64,000 bases of DNA, taken from positions 620,001-684,000 of the forward strand of contig NC_008593.1 of assembly GCF_000014125.1 (NCBI RefSeq). Direction: 5' to 3'. Positions 28,290 through 36,770 of this stretch are shown here, piece by piece. How positions within the stretch are numbered: the stretch's first letter is position 1; every line of letters begins with the position of its first letter. Source of the DNA: Clostridium novyi NT (GTDB lineage Bacteria; Bacillota; Clostridia; Clostridiales; Clostridiaceae). The notes under the pieces are model-generated. The model was not told the DNA's origin. It worked only from the letters and a program-made list of their open reading frames with translations, and ran no database searches. Both the position numbers and the translations under genes were made by a program.

Positions 28290-29051
28290 ATGCAGGAAAT
28301 AGTACAATCCGTAGATAGATCTCTTTCTATATTGGAAGTATTATCTGATTATGAAAATGGGCTTGGTATTACTGAAATAAGTGAAAAGGTAAACTTACAT
28401 AAAAGCACTGTACATAGATTACTAGCTACGTTGATATATAAGGGATATGTTGAGCAAGAAGATAAAGCAAATAAGTATAAGCTGACATTAAAGTTATTTG
28501 AACTAGGAAATAAAAAAATACAGAAAATGGACTTGATTACGGTAGCAAGACCATATCTAAAAGAGTTAGTGGAAAACACTAATGAAGTGGTACATTTAGT
28601 TGTAAGGGAAGGTACTGAAATCATTTATGTTGGAAAAGAAGAATCGCAAAATACAATAAGAACACACTCAAGGATAGGAAATAGAAGACCTCTTTATTGT
28701 ACTGCTGTAGGTAAATCTATTTTATCTTATATGAAAGATGATGAAATTGAGGAAATATGGAATGAAAGTAATGTAGAAAAACTTACAGAGCATACTATAA
28801 CCGATTTTAATGAATTTAAAAAATGTTTAAATGAGGTACGAAAAAAAAGGTATGCAGTAGATGAACAAGAAAATGAAATCGGAGTAAGATGTGTAGGAAC
28901 TTCAATTTTTAACTATAAAGGCGAAATATGTGGGGCTATAAGCATTTCAGGTTCTATAATTAGTTTTACTAAAGAGAAATTAGAAGAGTTTTCAAAACTT
29001 ATAATTGAATATGCAGAAAGAATATCTAAGGAACTTGGCTACAGAGAATAA
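28290..29051 (+). CDS. IclR-family transcriptional regulator, KdgR-like (253 aa)
   Basis: The N-terminal winged helix (1-65) includes SVDRSLSILEVLS and NLHKSTVHRLLATL. The C-terminal IclR effector domain (GAF-like, 75-250) has RIGNRRPLYCTAVGKSIL and a final CGAISISG. The ATG at 28290 follows GGGGAGG; an earlier in-frame TTG at 28260 precedes that ribosome site and is disfavoured. It lies just upstream of KDPG aldolase and KDG kinase genes, so a role as sensor of 2-keto-3-deoxygluconate or a related sugar acid is likely. A terminator overlaps its end. Confidence 0.9.
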   Translation: MQEIVQSVDRSLSILEVLSDYENGLGITEISEKVNLHKSTVHRLLATLIYKGYVEQEDKANKYKLTLKLFELGNKKIQKMDLITVARPYLKELVENTNEVVHLVVREGTEIIYVGKEESQNTIRTHSRIGNRRPLYCTAVGKSILSYMKDDEIEEIWNESNVEKLTEHTITDFNEFKKCLNEVRKKRYAVDEQENEIGVRCVGTSIFNYKGEICGAISISGSIISFTKEKLEEFSKLIIEYAERISKELGYRE

Positions 29052-29072
29052 TGTAGTCAAGTTCCTTTTATT
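29028..29072 (+). terminator. Terminator overlapping the 3' end of the IclR gene
   Basis: AAGGAACTTGGCTACA pairs with TGTAGTCAAGTTCCTT, followed by TTATTTT. The stop codon sits in the loop. Confidence 0.88.
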
Positions 29073-29229
29073 TTAAAAAAATGTACAATAATAAGAATTC
29101 TAAAGAATGATACATATAAAAAGGCGTAGAAGTTGATAAATTTAAAATATAAAAAAATGTTTGTTTTGATATGTGAAACTATATTTTGTATAATGAAATA
29201 AATTACACGAATATAGGAGGAGAATTATA

Positions 29230-29883
29230 GTGATAGAAAAAATGAATGTTTTAAAAAGAATTATGGATGTAGGGGTAGTTGCAGTTGTTAGGGCGGATAA
29301 TGCTAATATGGCTGAAAAAATATCTAAAGCTTGTATAGAAGGAGGGATACCTGCTATTGAGGTAACTTTTACAGTTCCTAATGCAGATAAGGTAATTACA
29401 TCTTTAAAAGAAAAGTTTACAAAAGAAGAACTTATAGTGGGAGCAGGTACAGTTTTAGATAGTGAAACAGCTAGAATAGCTATACTTGCTGGAGCGCAAT
29501 ACATAGTTAGTCCAGGATTTGATTCAGAAACAGCAAAACTTTGCAACAGATACCAAATTCCTTATATGGCAGGTTGTATGACTATAACTGAGATGATAAA
29601 AGCTCTAGAAGCTGGAACAGATATAATAAAATTGTTCCCAGGAAGTGCGTATGGACCAAGTATAATTAAATCAATAAAAGGACCACTTCCACAAGTATCT
29701 ATTATGCCAACAGGTGGAGTTGATATAAACAATGCAGCTGAATGGATTAAAAATGGGTGTGTTGCAGTAGGTGTTGGTGGAAAATTAATTGAAGGAGCTA
29801 AAACAGAAAATTACGGAGAGATTGCTCGATTATCAAGAGAATTTGTAAATAAAGTTAAAGATGCAAGAGAGAAATTAGCTTAG
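29230..29883 (+). CDS. eda: KHG/KDPG aldolase (217 aa)
   Basis: Class I aldolase cleaving 2-keto-3-deoxy-6-phosphogluconate to pyruvate and glyceraldehyde-3-phosphate. Active-site features: the Glu in IPAIEVTFT, VGAGTVLD, the Schiff-base Lys in DIIKLFPGSAYGP and the MPTGGVD phosphate loop. GTG start after AGGAGGAG. It is 11 bp upstream of the KDG kinase gene, so the two form an operon performing the last two steps of the modified Entner-Doudoroff route. Confidence 0.95.
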   Translation: MIEKMNVLKRIMDVGVVAVVRADNANMAEKISKACIEGGIPAIEVTFTVPNADKVITSLKEKFTKEELIVGAGTVLDSETARIAILAGAQYIVSPGFDSETAKLCNRYQIPYMAGCMTITEMIKALEAGTDIIKLFPGSAYGPSIIKSIKGPLPQVSIMPTGGVDINNAAEWIKNGCVAVGVGGKLIEGAKTENYGEIARLSREFVNKVKDAREKLA

Positions 29884-29894
29884 GAGGAAAAGGC

Positions 29895-30917
29895 ATGAGT
29901 AAAAAAGTTGTAACCATGGGAGAATTAATGCTCAGATTATCTACTCCAGATTATAAAAGATTTGTTCAAGCAGAATCCTTCGATGCGGTTTATGGAGGGG
30001 CAGAAGCTAATGTAGCTATATCTTTGGCCAATTTTGGATTAGATACATACTTTGTGAGTAAGGTTCCCAATAATCCTATAGGTGAAAGTGGACTAAATTC
30101 TTTAAGAAAATTTGGAGTTAAAACTGATTATGTAGCTAGAGGTGGAGACAGATTAGGTATATATTTTTTTGAAAAAGGAACTTCTATAAGACCTTCCAAA
30201 GTTGTATATGATAGATCAAAATCTTCAATGGCTACGGCAGGTCCAGAAGATTTTGATTTTAATACAATATTTAAAGATGCAGATTGGTTTCACTTTTCAG
30301 GAATTACTCCTGCTCTGGGAAAAAAAGGAATAAAGATTGCAAGGAAAGCTGTAGAAGCTGCAAAACAAAATGGTGTTAAAATAAGTTTGGATTTAAATTA
30401 TAGAAAACAACTTTGGGGAATAGAAGAATTTGAAAAAGTTATGTCAGAGTTACTACAGGACGTAGATGTATGCTTTGGATGGCTTAGTAGTGTAGAGGAA
30501 AAAAAGGAGGAATATCAGGTAGCTGACTTTGCAAAAGAAGAAATTCATGTTAAGAGATTTGAAGAGATTTTTAATAAGATGATAGATAAATTTAATATAA
30601 AGTATGTAGTAACAACTATGAGAGAAAATTTTTCAGCTTCTCATAATGCCTTATCTGCTGTTATTTATAATGGAAAAGAAATATACCAATCTAAGAGATA
30701 TGATTTTAATATAGAAGACAGAGTAGGTGGAGGAGATGCTTTTGCAGCAGGTATAATTTATGGATTAATTATGGAAAAGGATTATAAAAAAGCTCTTGAA
30801 TTCGGAGTAGCTTCTTCTGCATTAAAACATACTATTGCTGGAGATGCTAACTTAGTAACTGTTGACGAAGTTATGGAAGTTGTAAATGGAAATACATCAG
30901 GAAGTGTTATAAGATAA
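29895..30917 (+). CDS. kdgK: 2-keto-3-deoxygluconate kinase, PfkB family (340 aa)
   Basis: Ribokinase-like sugar kinase. It begins MGELMLRLSTPDYKRFVQ, typical of KdgK. FDAVYGGAEANVAISLANFG is the substrate-side signature and DRVGGGDAFAAGIIYGL holds the catalytic Asp and anion hole. It makes KDPG from ATP and KDG for the adjacent aldolase. AGGAGGAAAAGG precedes the ATG. Neighbouring dehydratase and gluconate-type permease support KDG rather than fructose as substrate. Confidence 0.92.
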   Translation: MSKKVVTMGELMLRLSTPDYKRFVQAESFDAVYGGAEANVAISLANFGLDTYFVSKVPNNPIGESGLNSLRKFGVKTDYVARGGDRLGIYFFEKGTSIRPSKVVYDRSKSSMATAGPEDFDFNTIFKDADWFHFSGITPALGKKGIKIARKAVEAAKQNGVKISLDLNYRKQLWGIEEFEKVMSELLQDVDVCFGWLSSVEEKKEEYQVADFAKEEIHVKRFEEIFNKMIDKFNIKYVVTTMRENFSASHNALSAVIYNGKEIYQSKRYDFNIEDRVGGGDAFAAGIIYGLIMEKDYKKALEFGVASSALKHTIAGDANLVTVDEVMEVVNGNTSGSVIR

Positions 30918-31049
30918 AAAACTAAGGGGTTATAGAGAAATTTTATGCTATGGGTACGCTTCATTCTTAAAAAGACAAGTTCACAAGACAACATAATAAA
31001 TATACAGTATAATATATTAAAAACAAAGATTATACTAGGAGAGAAAAAT

Positions 31050-31724
31050 ATGAAGGTAAGAACAAGTGATATTGTATTTAAAATGATAGAAGAGAAAATA
31101 TTTAGTGGGGAATGGAACCCTGGTACAAAAATCACCTCTGAACCACAGTTAGCAAAGGAACTAAATGTAAGTAGGATGTCTGTTAGAGAAGCTATAGAAA
31201 AAATGGTGGCTTTAAACATATTAATAAAAAAGCAAGGTGAAGGTACTTTTGTTAGTGAGTTATCTACTTCTACTTATCTAAATAATTTAATACCTGCACT
31301 TATTTTGGATAAGTATGACTATATAGAGATTTTAGAATTAAGATTGGTTATGGATGTTGAAAGTGCTAAACTATGCGCTAGGAGATGTAGTGAGGATATA
31401 ATAAAGGAATTAGAAAAAACATATAGTGAAATGCTTCAGTATCAAGAAGATATGGATAAATTTACGGAAAAAGATTTAGAATTTCATATGAAGATAGCGA
31501 AAGGTACACAAAACTCATTAATTATAAAAATAAATGAGATGTTAAGAGATATACTGGGCTATCATCAAAGAGGTTTATATCATACATTAGGACCTGTTGG
31601 AGGTGTTAAGGAGCATAAGTTTATACTTGATGCTATAAAGAATAAAGATGCTGAACTTGCTGGAATATTTGTACGAAGACATATAGAGAGAACTATAAAA
31701 GAATTAAAAAGTGTACAGAAGTAA
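31050..31724 (+). CDS. GntR-family (FadR subgroup) regulator (224 aa)
   Basis: GntR winged helix at 1-70 (PGTKITSEPQLAKELNVSR, SVREAIEKMV, GEGTFVS) and an all-helical FCD domain (85-220) with ILELRLVMDVESAKLCA, the metal-binding-type His in LEFHMKIA and EHKFILDAI. The start at 31050 follows TAGGAGAG; an in-frame ATG at 30945 has no ribosome site and would add 35 odd residues. Two TTGTCTT-type half-sites occur upstream of its gene (30973-30992, minus strand) and two fuller sites follow at 31865 and 31950. It is the likely regulator of the dehydratase-permease operon. Confidence 0.9.
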   Translation: MKVRTSDIVFKMIEEKIFSGEWNPGTKITSEPQLAKELNVSRMSVREAIEKMVALNILIKKQGEGTFVSELSTSTYLNNLIPALILDKYDYIEILELRLVMDVESAKLCARRCSEDIIKELEKTYSEMLQYQEDMDKFTEKDLEFHMKIAKGTQNSLIIKINEMLRDILGYHQRGLYHTLGPVGGVKEHKFILDAIKNKDAELAGIFVRRHIERTIKELKSVQK

Positions 31725-31756
31725 ATTTTAAACTATATAAAATTAAGTTAATGAAT

Positions 31757-31795
31757 AAAACCATCTATGTATTTTTACATAGATGGTTTTTCACT
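31757..31795 (+). terminator. Terminator after the GntR gene
   Basis: AAAACCATCTATGTA pairs perfectly with TACATAGATGGTTTT around a TTTT loop, followed by TCACTTT. Confidence 0.9.
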
Positions 31796-31831
31796 TTGTG
31801 AAACCTATTTTCGTAAAGCGAACAAAAACTA

Positions 31832-31860
31832 TTGACAAAAAAACGTTTTCAAATTAGAAT
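31832..31860 (+). promoter_or_regulatory. Promoter of the dehydratase-permease operon
   Basis: TTGACA (31832-31837), 17-bp spacer, TAGAAT (31855-31860). It gives a leader of about 115 nt. Confidence 0.85.
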
Positions 31861-31864
31861 GTAA

Positions 31865-31959
31865 TTGTAAGACAACTGAGGTAAAAAATATATATTTTTT
31901 ATAAAAACTCTCGAAATATCCAATAAACAATAGTAAATATACGACAACATGTCATACAA
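31865..31959 (+). promoter_or_regulatory. Two candidate GntR/FadR-type operators
   Basis: TTGTAAGACAA (31865-31875, just after the -10) and TGTCATACAA (31950-31959). Read on one strand they are TTGTCTTACAA and ATGTCATACAA, matching the TGT-N3-ACA layout of FadR-subfamily sites. Assignment to the upstream GntR gene is inference. Confidence 0.55.
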
Positions 31960-31983
31960 GTAGTTAAGGGGGATGATTTTAAA

Positions 31984-33702
31984 ATGCTAAGAAGTCAAGA
32001 AATGAGATTAAAAGCGCCAGAAATGGATTCTTTAAGGATAGGTTCAGGTTGGAAAGTAGAGGAACTTTCAAAACCACAAATAATAGTAGAAAGTAGCTTT
32101 GGACACAGTCATCCAGGAAGTGCTCACTTAGATGGATTAGTTGAAGAAGCTTGTATTGGTATAAATAACAAGGGTGGTAGACCAGCTAAATATTTTGTAA
32201 CTGATATTTGTGATGGGCAAGCACAAGGACATGATGGAATGAACTATTCTTTAGCTTCAAGAGAATTCATGGCTAATATGATAGAAACACATGTAGAAGC
32301 AACTCCATATGATGCAGGAGTATTCATAACAAGTTGTGATAAGTCAATGCCAGCACATCTTATGGCTTTAGCTAGGCTTAATATGCCAACTGTAGTAGTT
32401 CCAGGAGGAATAATGAATGCAGGTCCTAATATGCTAACTTTAGAGCAGATAGGAACATATAGTGCACAGTACGAAAGAGGAGAAATATCAGAAAAAGAGT
32501 TTACTACATTAAAACATAATGCTTGTCCGAGTTGTGGAGCATGTTCTTTTATGGGAACAGCATCTACAATGCAGGTTATGGCAGAAGCTTTAGGAGTTAC
32601 ACTTCCAGGAACAGCACTTATGCCTGCTATATCAGAAAATATTAAAATAGCAGCTAGAAATGCAGGAGAACACGCTCTTAAGCTAGTAGAAATGGGAATT
32701 AAACCTTCAGATATTATGACTAAAAAAGCTTTTGAGAATGCAATAATGGTACATGCTGCTATAGCTGGATCAAGTAATAGTTTACTTCATATACCAGCAA
32801 TTGCACATGAGCTTGGAATAGAAATAGAAGCAGATTTATTTGATGAAATTCATAAGAAAATTCCTTATATATTGAATATCAGACCAAGTGGATTTTATCC
32901 AGGAGCTTATTTTTGGTATGCAGGTGGGGTACCAGCTATAATGGAGGAAATTAAAGAATTTTTACATTTAGATGTTATGACGGTTACAGGAAAAACTTTA
33001 GGAGAGAACTTAGAAGATCTAAAGAAAACTGGATATTATGAAAATTGTAATAAGTATCTTGAAGCTTTAGGAATTAAAAAAGAAGATATAGTAAAATCCA
33101 AAGATAACCCAATTCAAGCTCAAGGGGCAATGGCTATACTGAAAGGAAATTTAGCTCCAGAAGGAGCTGTAGTAAAACATTCAGCTGTATCTAAAAAATT
33201 AATGAATGTTGTATTAAAAGCTAAAACTTATAATTGTGAAGAAGATGCATTAAAGGCCGTTCTTACAAAAGAAGTTAAGCCTGGAGATGCAGTATTTATA
33301 AGATATGAAGGACCAAAAGGTTCTGGTATGCCAGAGATGTTTTATACTACAGAAGCAATAGCTTCAGATCCAGAATTGGTTGAGTCTATAGCTCTTATAA
33401 CAGATGGTAGATATTCAGGAGCTACAAGAGGACCAGCAATAGGACATGTATCTCCAGAAGCTAGTGAGGGAGGACCTATAGCATTGGTTGAAGATGGAGA
33501 TCTTATAAAGATAAATATACCAGAAAGATTGCTTGCAATAGTTGGGGTTAAAGGACAAGAAAAAACAGAAGAGGAAATAGAAGAAATATTAAAAGCAAGA
33601 AAAGCAAAATGGATAAAACCAGCACCAAAATATACTAAGGGCGCTGTAGGTGTTTATACAAAGCTTGCAGTATCACCAATGAAAGGAGGATATATGGAGT
33701 AA
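31984..33702 (+). CDS. IlvD/Edd-family sugar-acid dehydratase, probable gluconate dehydratase (572 aa)
   Basis: Fe-S dehydratase of the dihydroxy-acid/6-phosphogluconate dehydratase family. The cluster cysteines are in TSCDKSMPAHLM (~120) and HNACPSCGACSFMGTAST (~180-195). Other conserved blocks are DICDGQAQGHDGMNYSL and DGRYSGATRGPAIGHVSPEA. The neighbours (GntP permease, KDG kinase, KDPG aldolase, no branched-chain amino acid genes) argue for a sugar-acid substrate such as gluconate, giving 2-keto-3-deoxygluconate, rather than IlvD. The exact epimer cannot be read from sequence. TAAGGGGGATG is the ribosome site. Confidence 0.82.
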   Translation: MLRSQEMRLKAPEMDSLRIGSGWKVEELSKPQIIVESSFGHSHPGSAHLDGLVEEACIGINNKGGRPAKYFVTDICDGQAQGHDGMNYSLASREFMANMIETHVEATPYDAGVFITSCDKSMPAHLMALARLNMPTVVVPGGIMNAGPNMLTLEQIGTYSAQYERGEISEKEFTTLKHNACPSCGACSFMGTASTMQVMAEALGVTLPGTALMPAISENIKIAARNAGEHALKLVEMGIKPSDIMTKKAFENAIMVHAAIAGSSNSLLHIPAIAHELGIEIEADLFDEIHKKIPYILNIRPSGFYPGAYFWYAGGVPAIMEEIKEFLHLDVMTVTGKTLGENLEDLKKTGYYENCNKYLEALGIKKEDIVKSKDNPIQAQGAMAILKGNLAPEGAVVKHSAVSKKLMNVVLKAKTYNCEEDALKAVLTKEVKPGDAVFIRYEGPKGSGMPEMFYTTEAIASDPELVESIALITDGRYSGATRGPAIGHVSPEASEGGPIALVEDGDLIKINIPERLLAIVGVKGQEKTEEEIEEILKARKAKWIKPAPKYTKGAVGVYTKLAVSPMKGGYME

Positions 33703-33830
33703 TACTCCATATATCTTTCCAAGATAATTTAAATCATAGGAAATATAGAAACAATTATATAAACAATTTTTAAAGTATACTAAATTCATTTAATCTAATT
33801 TTTAATATTAATTTTAGAGGAGGAGTTTTT

Positions 33831-35201
33831 ATGTTAACGGGACCATTATTAATTGGAGTATTTTTGCTTTCGGTAGTTGTTTTATTAGTAACTATTATAA
33901 AATTCAAATTAAATGCATTTGTATCCTTATTGCTTACATCTATATCAACAGCAGTATTAGTTAAAATGCCTGTTGAAGATATTGCAGCTACCATTTCTAA
34001 AGGGTTTGGTAACACTTTGGCAGGTATAGGTATTGTAACAGGTCTTGGTGTTATGCTTGGTAAGTTTATGTTTGAGTCAGGTAGTATAGAAGTAATGGCA
34101 AATACTATTCTTAAAAAGTTTGGTGAAAAGAATACACCACAAGCTATTGCTGTGTCTGGTTTTCTTACAGGGATTCCTGTATTTGGTGATGTAGTTTATA
34201 TTATGTTTGCTCCAATGCTTAGAGTTCTTTCTAAAAAGACAGGAGTCTCTATGGTGGCATATGCTGGTGCACTATCTGTTGCAACTACATGTACATATGC
34301 TTTAGTTATTCCAACCCCAGCACCACTTGCAGTAGCAGAAGCGTTAAAAATAGATGTAGGAGTATTCTTTGTATATGCTTTAGTTTGCGCTTTTATAGGG
34401 ACACTGGTTGGTGGAATTATGTACGGAAAATATGTTGATAAAGTTGATCATAAAAACAATCATACATACTCTTTTGAAGATATAAAATTAGAAGAACCGG
34501 CAGTAAAAACAGAATCTTCTAATAAAAAACCAAGTTTTATGAAATCGTTATCTATACTTCTTGTACCCATTATGCTTATTTTGGTAGGCAGCTTTGGGAC
34601 AATGATTCTTGATAAAGAAAGTGGATTAACCTCTTTGCTTAAATTTATTGGTGATAAAAATGTAGCCATGCTTATTGGTGTCATTTATGCAACCATTATT
34701 TCTATGCCATATATAAAAAGCAGTGCTTCAGATATTATGACTGAAGCTGCTGATCAAGTTGGGCTAATTCTTTTAATAACAGGTGCAGGTGGTGCTTATG
34801 GTAATGTTCTTCAATCTACAGGAATTGCAGATTACATTGCATCAGCTTTATCTGGATTCGCTATTCCAATTCTAGTACTTTGCTTTATTATTTCTCAAAT
34901 AATTCGTTGCGCACAAGGTTCTACAACTGTTGCTCTCTTAACAACAGCATCCATACTTACATCAACAATTGTAGCTTCAGGAGTTTCACCAATATTATGT
35001 GGAATTGCTATTTGTGCAGGTGGTATTGGATTATCACTTCCAAATGATTCTGGGTTCTGGGCAATTAGTAGATTCTTTAAAATTTCTGTTAGTGACACTA
35101 TTAGAGGTTGGACAGTTGGAGGTTTTATTGCAGGTCTAGCAATACTTGCAGCAGTATCTATTTTATCATTATTCCAAGGAGTACTGCCAGGTTTAGTATA
35201 A
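33831..35201 (+). CDS. GntP-family gluconate/sugar-acid permease (456 aa)
   Basis: Proton symporter of the GntP family with about twelve hydrophobic segments. Typical stretches: KGFGNTLAGIGIVTGLGVMLG near residue 60, FLTGIPVFGDVVYIMFAP near 115, and RCAQGSTTVALLTTASI near 360. Length is normal for the family. AGAGGAGGAG precedes the ATG. It is downstream of the dehydratase gene in the same operon, separated by 128 bp that include a palindrome at the dehydratase stop codon (33691-33717). It is inferred to import the dehydratase substrate. Confidence 0.92.
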   Translation: MLTGPLLIGVFLLSVVVLLVTIIKFKLNAFVSLLLTSISTAVLVKMPVEDIAATISKGFGNTLAGIGIVTGLGVMLGKFMFESGSIEVMANTILKKFGEKNTPQAIAVSGFLTGIPVFGDVVYIMFAPMLRVLSKKTGVSMVAYAGALSVATTCTYALVIPTPAPLAVAEALKIDVGVFFVYALVCAFIGTLVGGIMYGKYVDKVDHKNNHTYSFEDIKLEEPAVKTESSNKKPSFMKSLSILLVPIMLILVGSFGTMILDKESGLTSLLKFIGDKNVAMLIGVIYATIISMPYIKSSASDIMTEAADQVGLILLITGAGGAYGNVLQSTGIADYIASALSGFAIPILVLCFIISQIIRCAQGSTTVALLTTASILTSTIVASGVSPILCGIAICAGGIGLSLPNDSGFWAISRFFKISVSDTIRGWTVGGFIAGLAILAAVSILSLFQGVLPGLV

Positions 35202-35220
35202 AATAAATTTAAATTATAGT

Positions 35221-35261
35221 AAAAAGACTTTTGTAGCTTAATTGTTACAGAAGTCTTTTTT
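35221..35261 (+). terminator. Terminator after the permease gene
   Basis: AAAAAGACTT pairs with AAGTCTTTTT with further pairing inside; a T-rich tail follows. Confidence 0.85.
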
Positions 35262-35330
35262 ATGTAAGATATGTTAATTATAATAGCCATTATCAATTCA
35301 ACTGTTTATTTGCAGAACTAAAGTAAATAT

Positions 35331-36056
35331 TCAAAGTTTACTTGCGGCATCTTTGTCTAAAATTAATGTAACATCATTATGAAGTTGGAGAATTGATGCA
35401 GGAATATTAGGATCAATTTTCCCATTTACTGTTTTAAATATGGCATCAGCTTTATTTTTACCGTTTGCAAGTAAAATTATTTTTTTGGCATTCATTATAG
35501 TTTTTATGCCCATACTTATAGCTTTAGTTGGAACTTCTTCTTTTGAACTAAAAAATCTAGAGTTTGATTCTATAGTTTTTTTATCTAAAGTTACCACATG
35601 GGTACTAGGTTCAAAGTATGTACTTGGTTCATTAAAACCTATATGTCCATTAACTCCAATTCCTAAGATTTGTAGGTCTATTCCATTGTAGTTTTTAATT
35701 TTATCTTCATAATCACTACATTCTTTTAAGATATCAGAAGCTGTTCCATTAGGTATATTTATGTTATTTATATCTATATTAATATGATTAAATAAATTTT
35801 CCATCATGTAATGGTAATAACTTTGATTATTGTGTTTACTAAGGCCATAGTATTCATCAAGATTAAATGTTTTTATTTTTGAAAAGTCTATATTTTTATT
35901 TTGGTAAGCCACTATTAAATTTTTGTACATTCCCAGTGGAGTACTACCAGTTGCAAGTCCAAGTACACTATTTGGTTTTGATATAACTTGGTTTAATACA
36001 ATTTTAGAAGCCTCCTTACTCAGCTCATTGTAATCTTTAAATGATAATATTTTCAT
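35331..36056 (-). CDS. nagB: Glucosamine-6-phosphate deaminase (241 aa)
   Basis: Converts glucosamine-6-phosphate to fructose-6-phosphate and ammonia. Family motifs: LGLATGSTPLGMYKNL (phosphate loop), FNLDEYYGL with the catalytic Asp, and GIGVNGHIGFNEP with the active-site His. The start at MKILSF is chosen because GGGAGG sits 8 bases before it; an ATG five codons upstream overlaps that ribosome site. It stands alone on the minus strand, divergent from the hydrogenase maturation operon. No nagA is adjacent. Confidence 0.94.
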   Translation of the reverse strand: MKILSFKDYNELSKEASKIVLNQVISKPNSVLGLATGSTPLGMYKNLIVAYQNKNIDFSKIKTFNLDEYYGLSKHNNQSYYHYMMENLFNHINIDINNINIPNGTASDILKECSDYEDKIKNYNGIDLQILGIGVNGHIGFNEPSTYFEPSTHVVTLDKKTIESNSRFFSSKEEVPTKAISMGIKTIMNAKKIILLANGKNKADAIFKTVNGKIDPNIPASILQLHNDVTLILDKDAASKL

Positions 36057-36224
36057 TGATAATCCTCCCATAATTTTTTATATTAATAAAGTTTTTATAT
36101 TGTATTTTCGGTAAATATTAACACAAACATATTTTAACTAACAATTTTAAACTAATTTATGATTTAAAGCAAGAAAGATGCATATTGTAGTTAAAAAAAA
36201 TAATATGATACAGATAAATATGCA

Positions 36225-36253
36225 TTGACAAAACATTGTATATTTGATAAAAT
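36225..36253 (+). promoter_or_regulatory. Promoter of the hydrogenase maturation operon
   Basis: TTGACA (36225-36230), 17-bp spacer, TAAAAT (36248-36253). An inverted repeat, TATTAACAA and TTGTTAATA, follows immediately, its arms separated by about 18 bp. The transcript would have a leader of about 255 nt. Confidence 0.75.
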
Positions 36254-36379
36254 ATTAACAATTAATATAAAATAATTATTTGTTAATATTTCTTATGTAT
36301 AGATTCAAATTTTAGAGAGTATTCTTTAGAATTATGTTTTTATGTATAGTAATTAAAAAAATTGTTACCTAACAGAAAA

Positions 36380-36498
36380 GATGATATCTAATCTGAAAGG
36401 ATAAGGCATTTATACGAATTTATATGGCTTTGGGTGCAGTATACCTAAAAGTCTGTTTAGTGTGTATAGATAACTTTCCTTTTAGGAAAGTTTTTTTT
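36380..36498 (+). promoter_or_regulatory. Structured leader with attenuator upstream of the hyd maturation operon
   Basis: A strong intrinsic terminator (AACTTTCC / GGAAAGTT at 36472-36492, then an 8-T run) ends only about 18 bp before the first gene of the operon, so transcription must read through it. Upstream, GAAAGG (36395) could pair with CCTTTT or CTTTC of the terminator arm. CTAAA/TTTAG (36444-36459) forms a small hairpin, and TATAC/GTGTA may close a junction. This is the layout of a riboswitch or protein-controlled attenuator. No known riboswitch class was recognised. Confidence 0.6.
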
Positions 36499-36515
36499 AT
36501 TAGGAGGAGAAAAAT

Positions 36516-36767
36516 TTGAAAAAAATCGCTGTTATTAGTGCTATTTTAGAAGAACCAAAGGAAAATCAAAAAGAGTTTAATGAAATTTTGTCCAACTTTA
36601 AAGGAATTGTTAAAGGGAGAATGGGGATCCCCTTTGAAGAAGATGGAATATCCGTTATATGTATTACTGTAGTTGGAGAATTAAACGAAATAAATAGCCT
36701 TACAGGAAAGCTTGGAAATATTAAAAATGTATTGGTGAAAACATCAATAGCAAAGAAAGAGATATAA
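36516..36767 (+). CDS. TM1266-type iron-only hydrogenase system regulator (83 aa)
   Basis: Small ACT-like protein of the family found next to HydE/F/G genes (hyd_TM1266). The sequence AVISAILEEPKENQKEFNEI and GRMGIPFEEDGISVICITVVG fit this family. TTG start after AGGAGGAG. The gene ends 3 bp before hydE. Its ligand is unknown; a regulatory role is assumed from conserved context only. Confidence 0.85.
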   Translation: MKKIAVISAILEEPKENQKEFNEILSNFKGIVKGRMGIPFEEDGISVICITVVGELNEINSLTGKLGNIKNVLVKTSIAKKEI

Positions 36768-36770
36768 CCT

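Noticed and set aside
31984..33702. Annotation as ilvD (dihydroxy-acid dehydratase for branched-chain amino acids)
   Set aside because: The family match is equally good, but operon partners are sugar-acid genes and no ilv or leu gene is nearby; the call was left as sugar-acid dehydratase.
36250..36292. Rex redox-repressor site near the hyd promoter
   Set aside because: The arms are TTAACAA then TTGTTAA, far apart, the reverse of the compact TTGTTAA-N4-TTAACAA Rex layout.
36400..36465. Possible purine-type riboswitch (TATATGG and TATACC elements) before the hyd operon
   Set aside because: The order and spacing do not give the P2/P3 arms or the GTTTCTACC junction of the guanine/adenine class, so I kept it as an unidentified leader.
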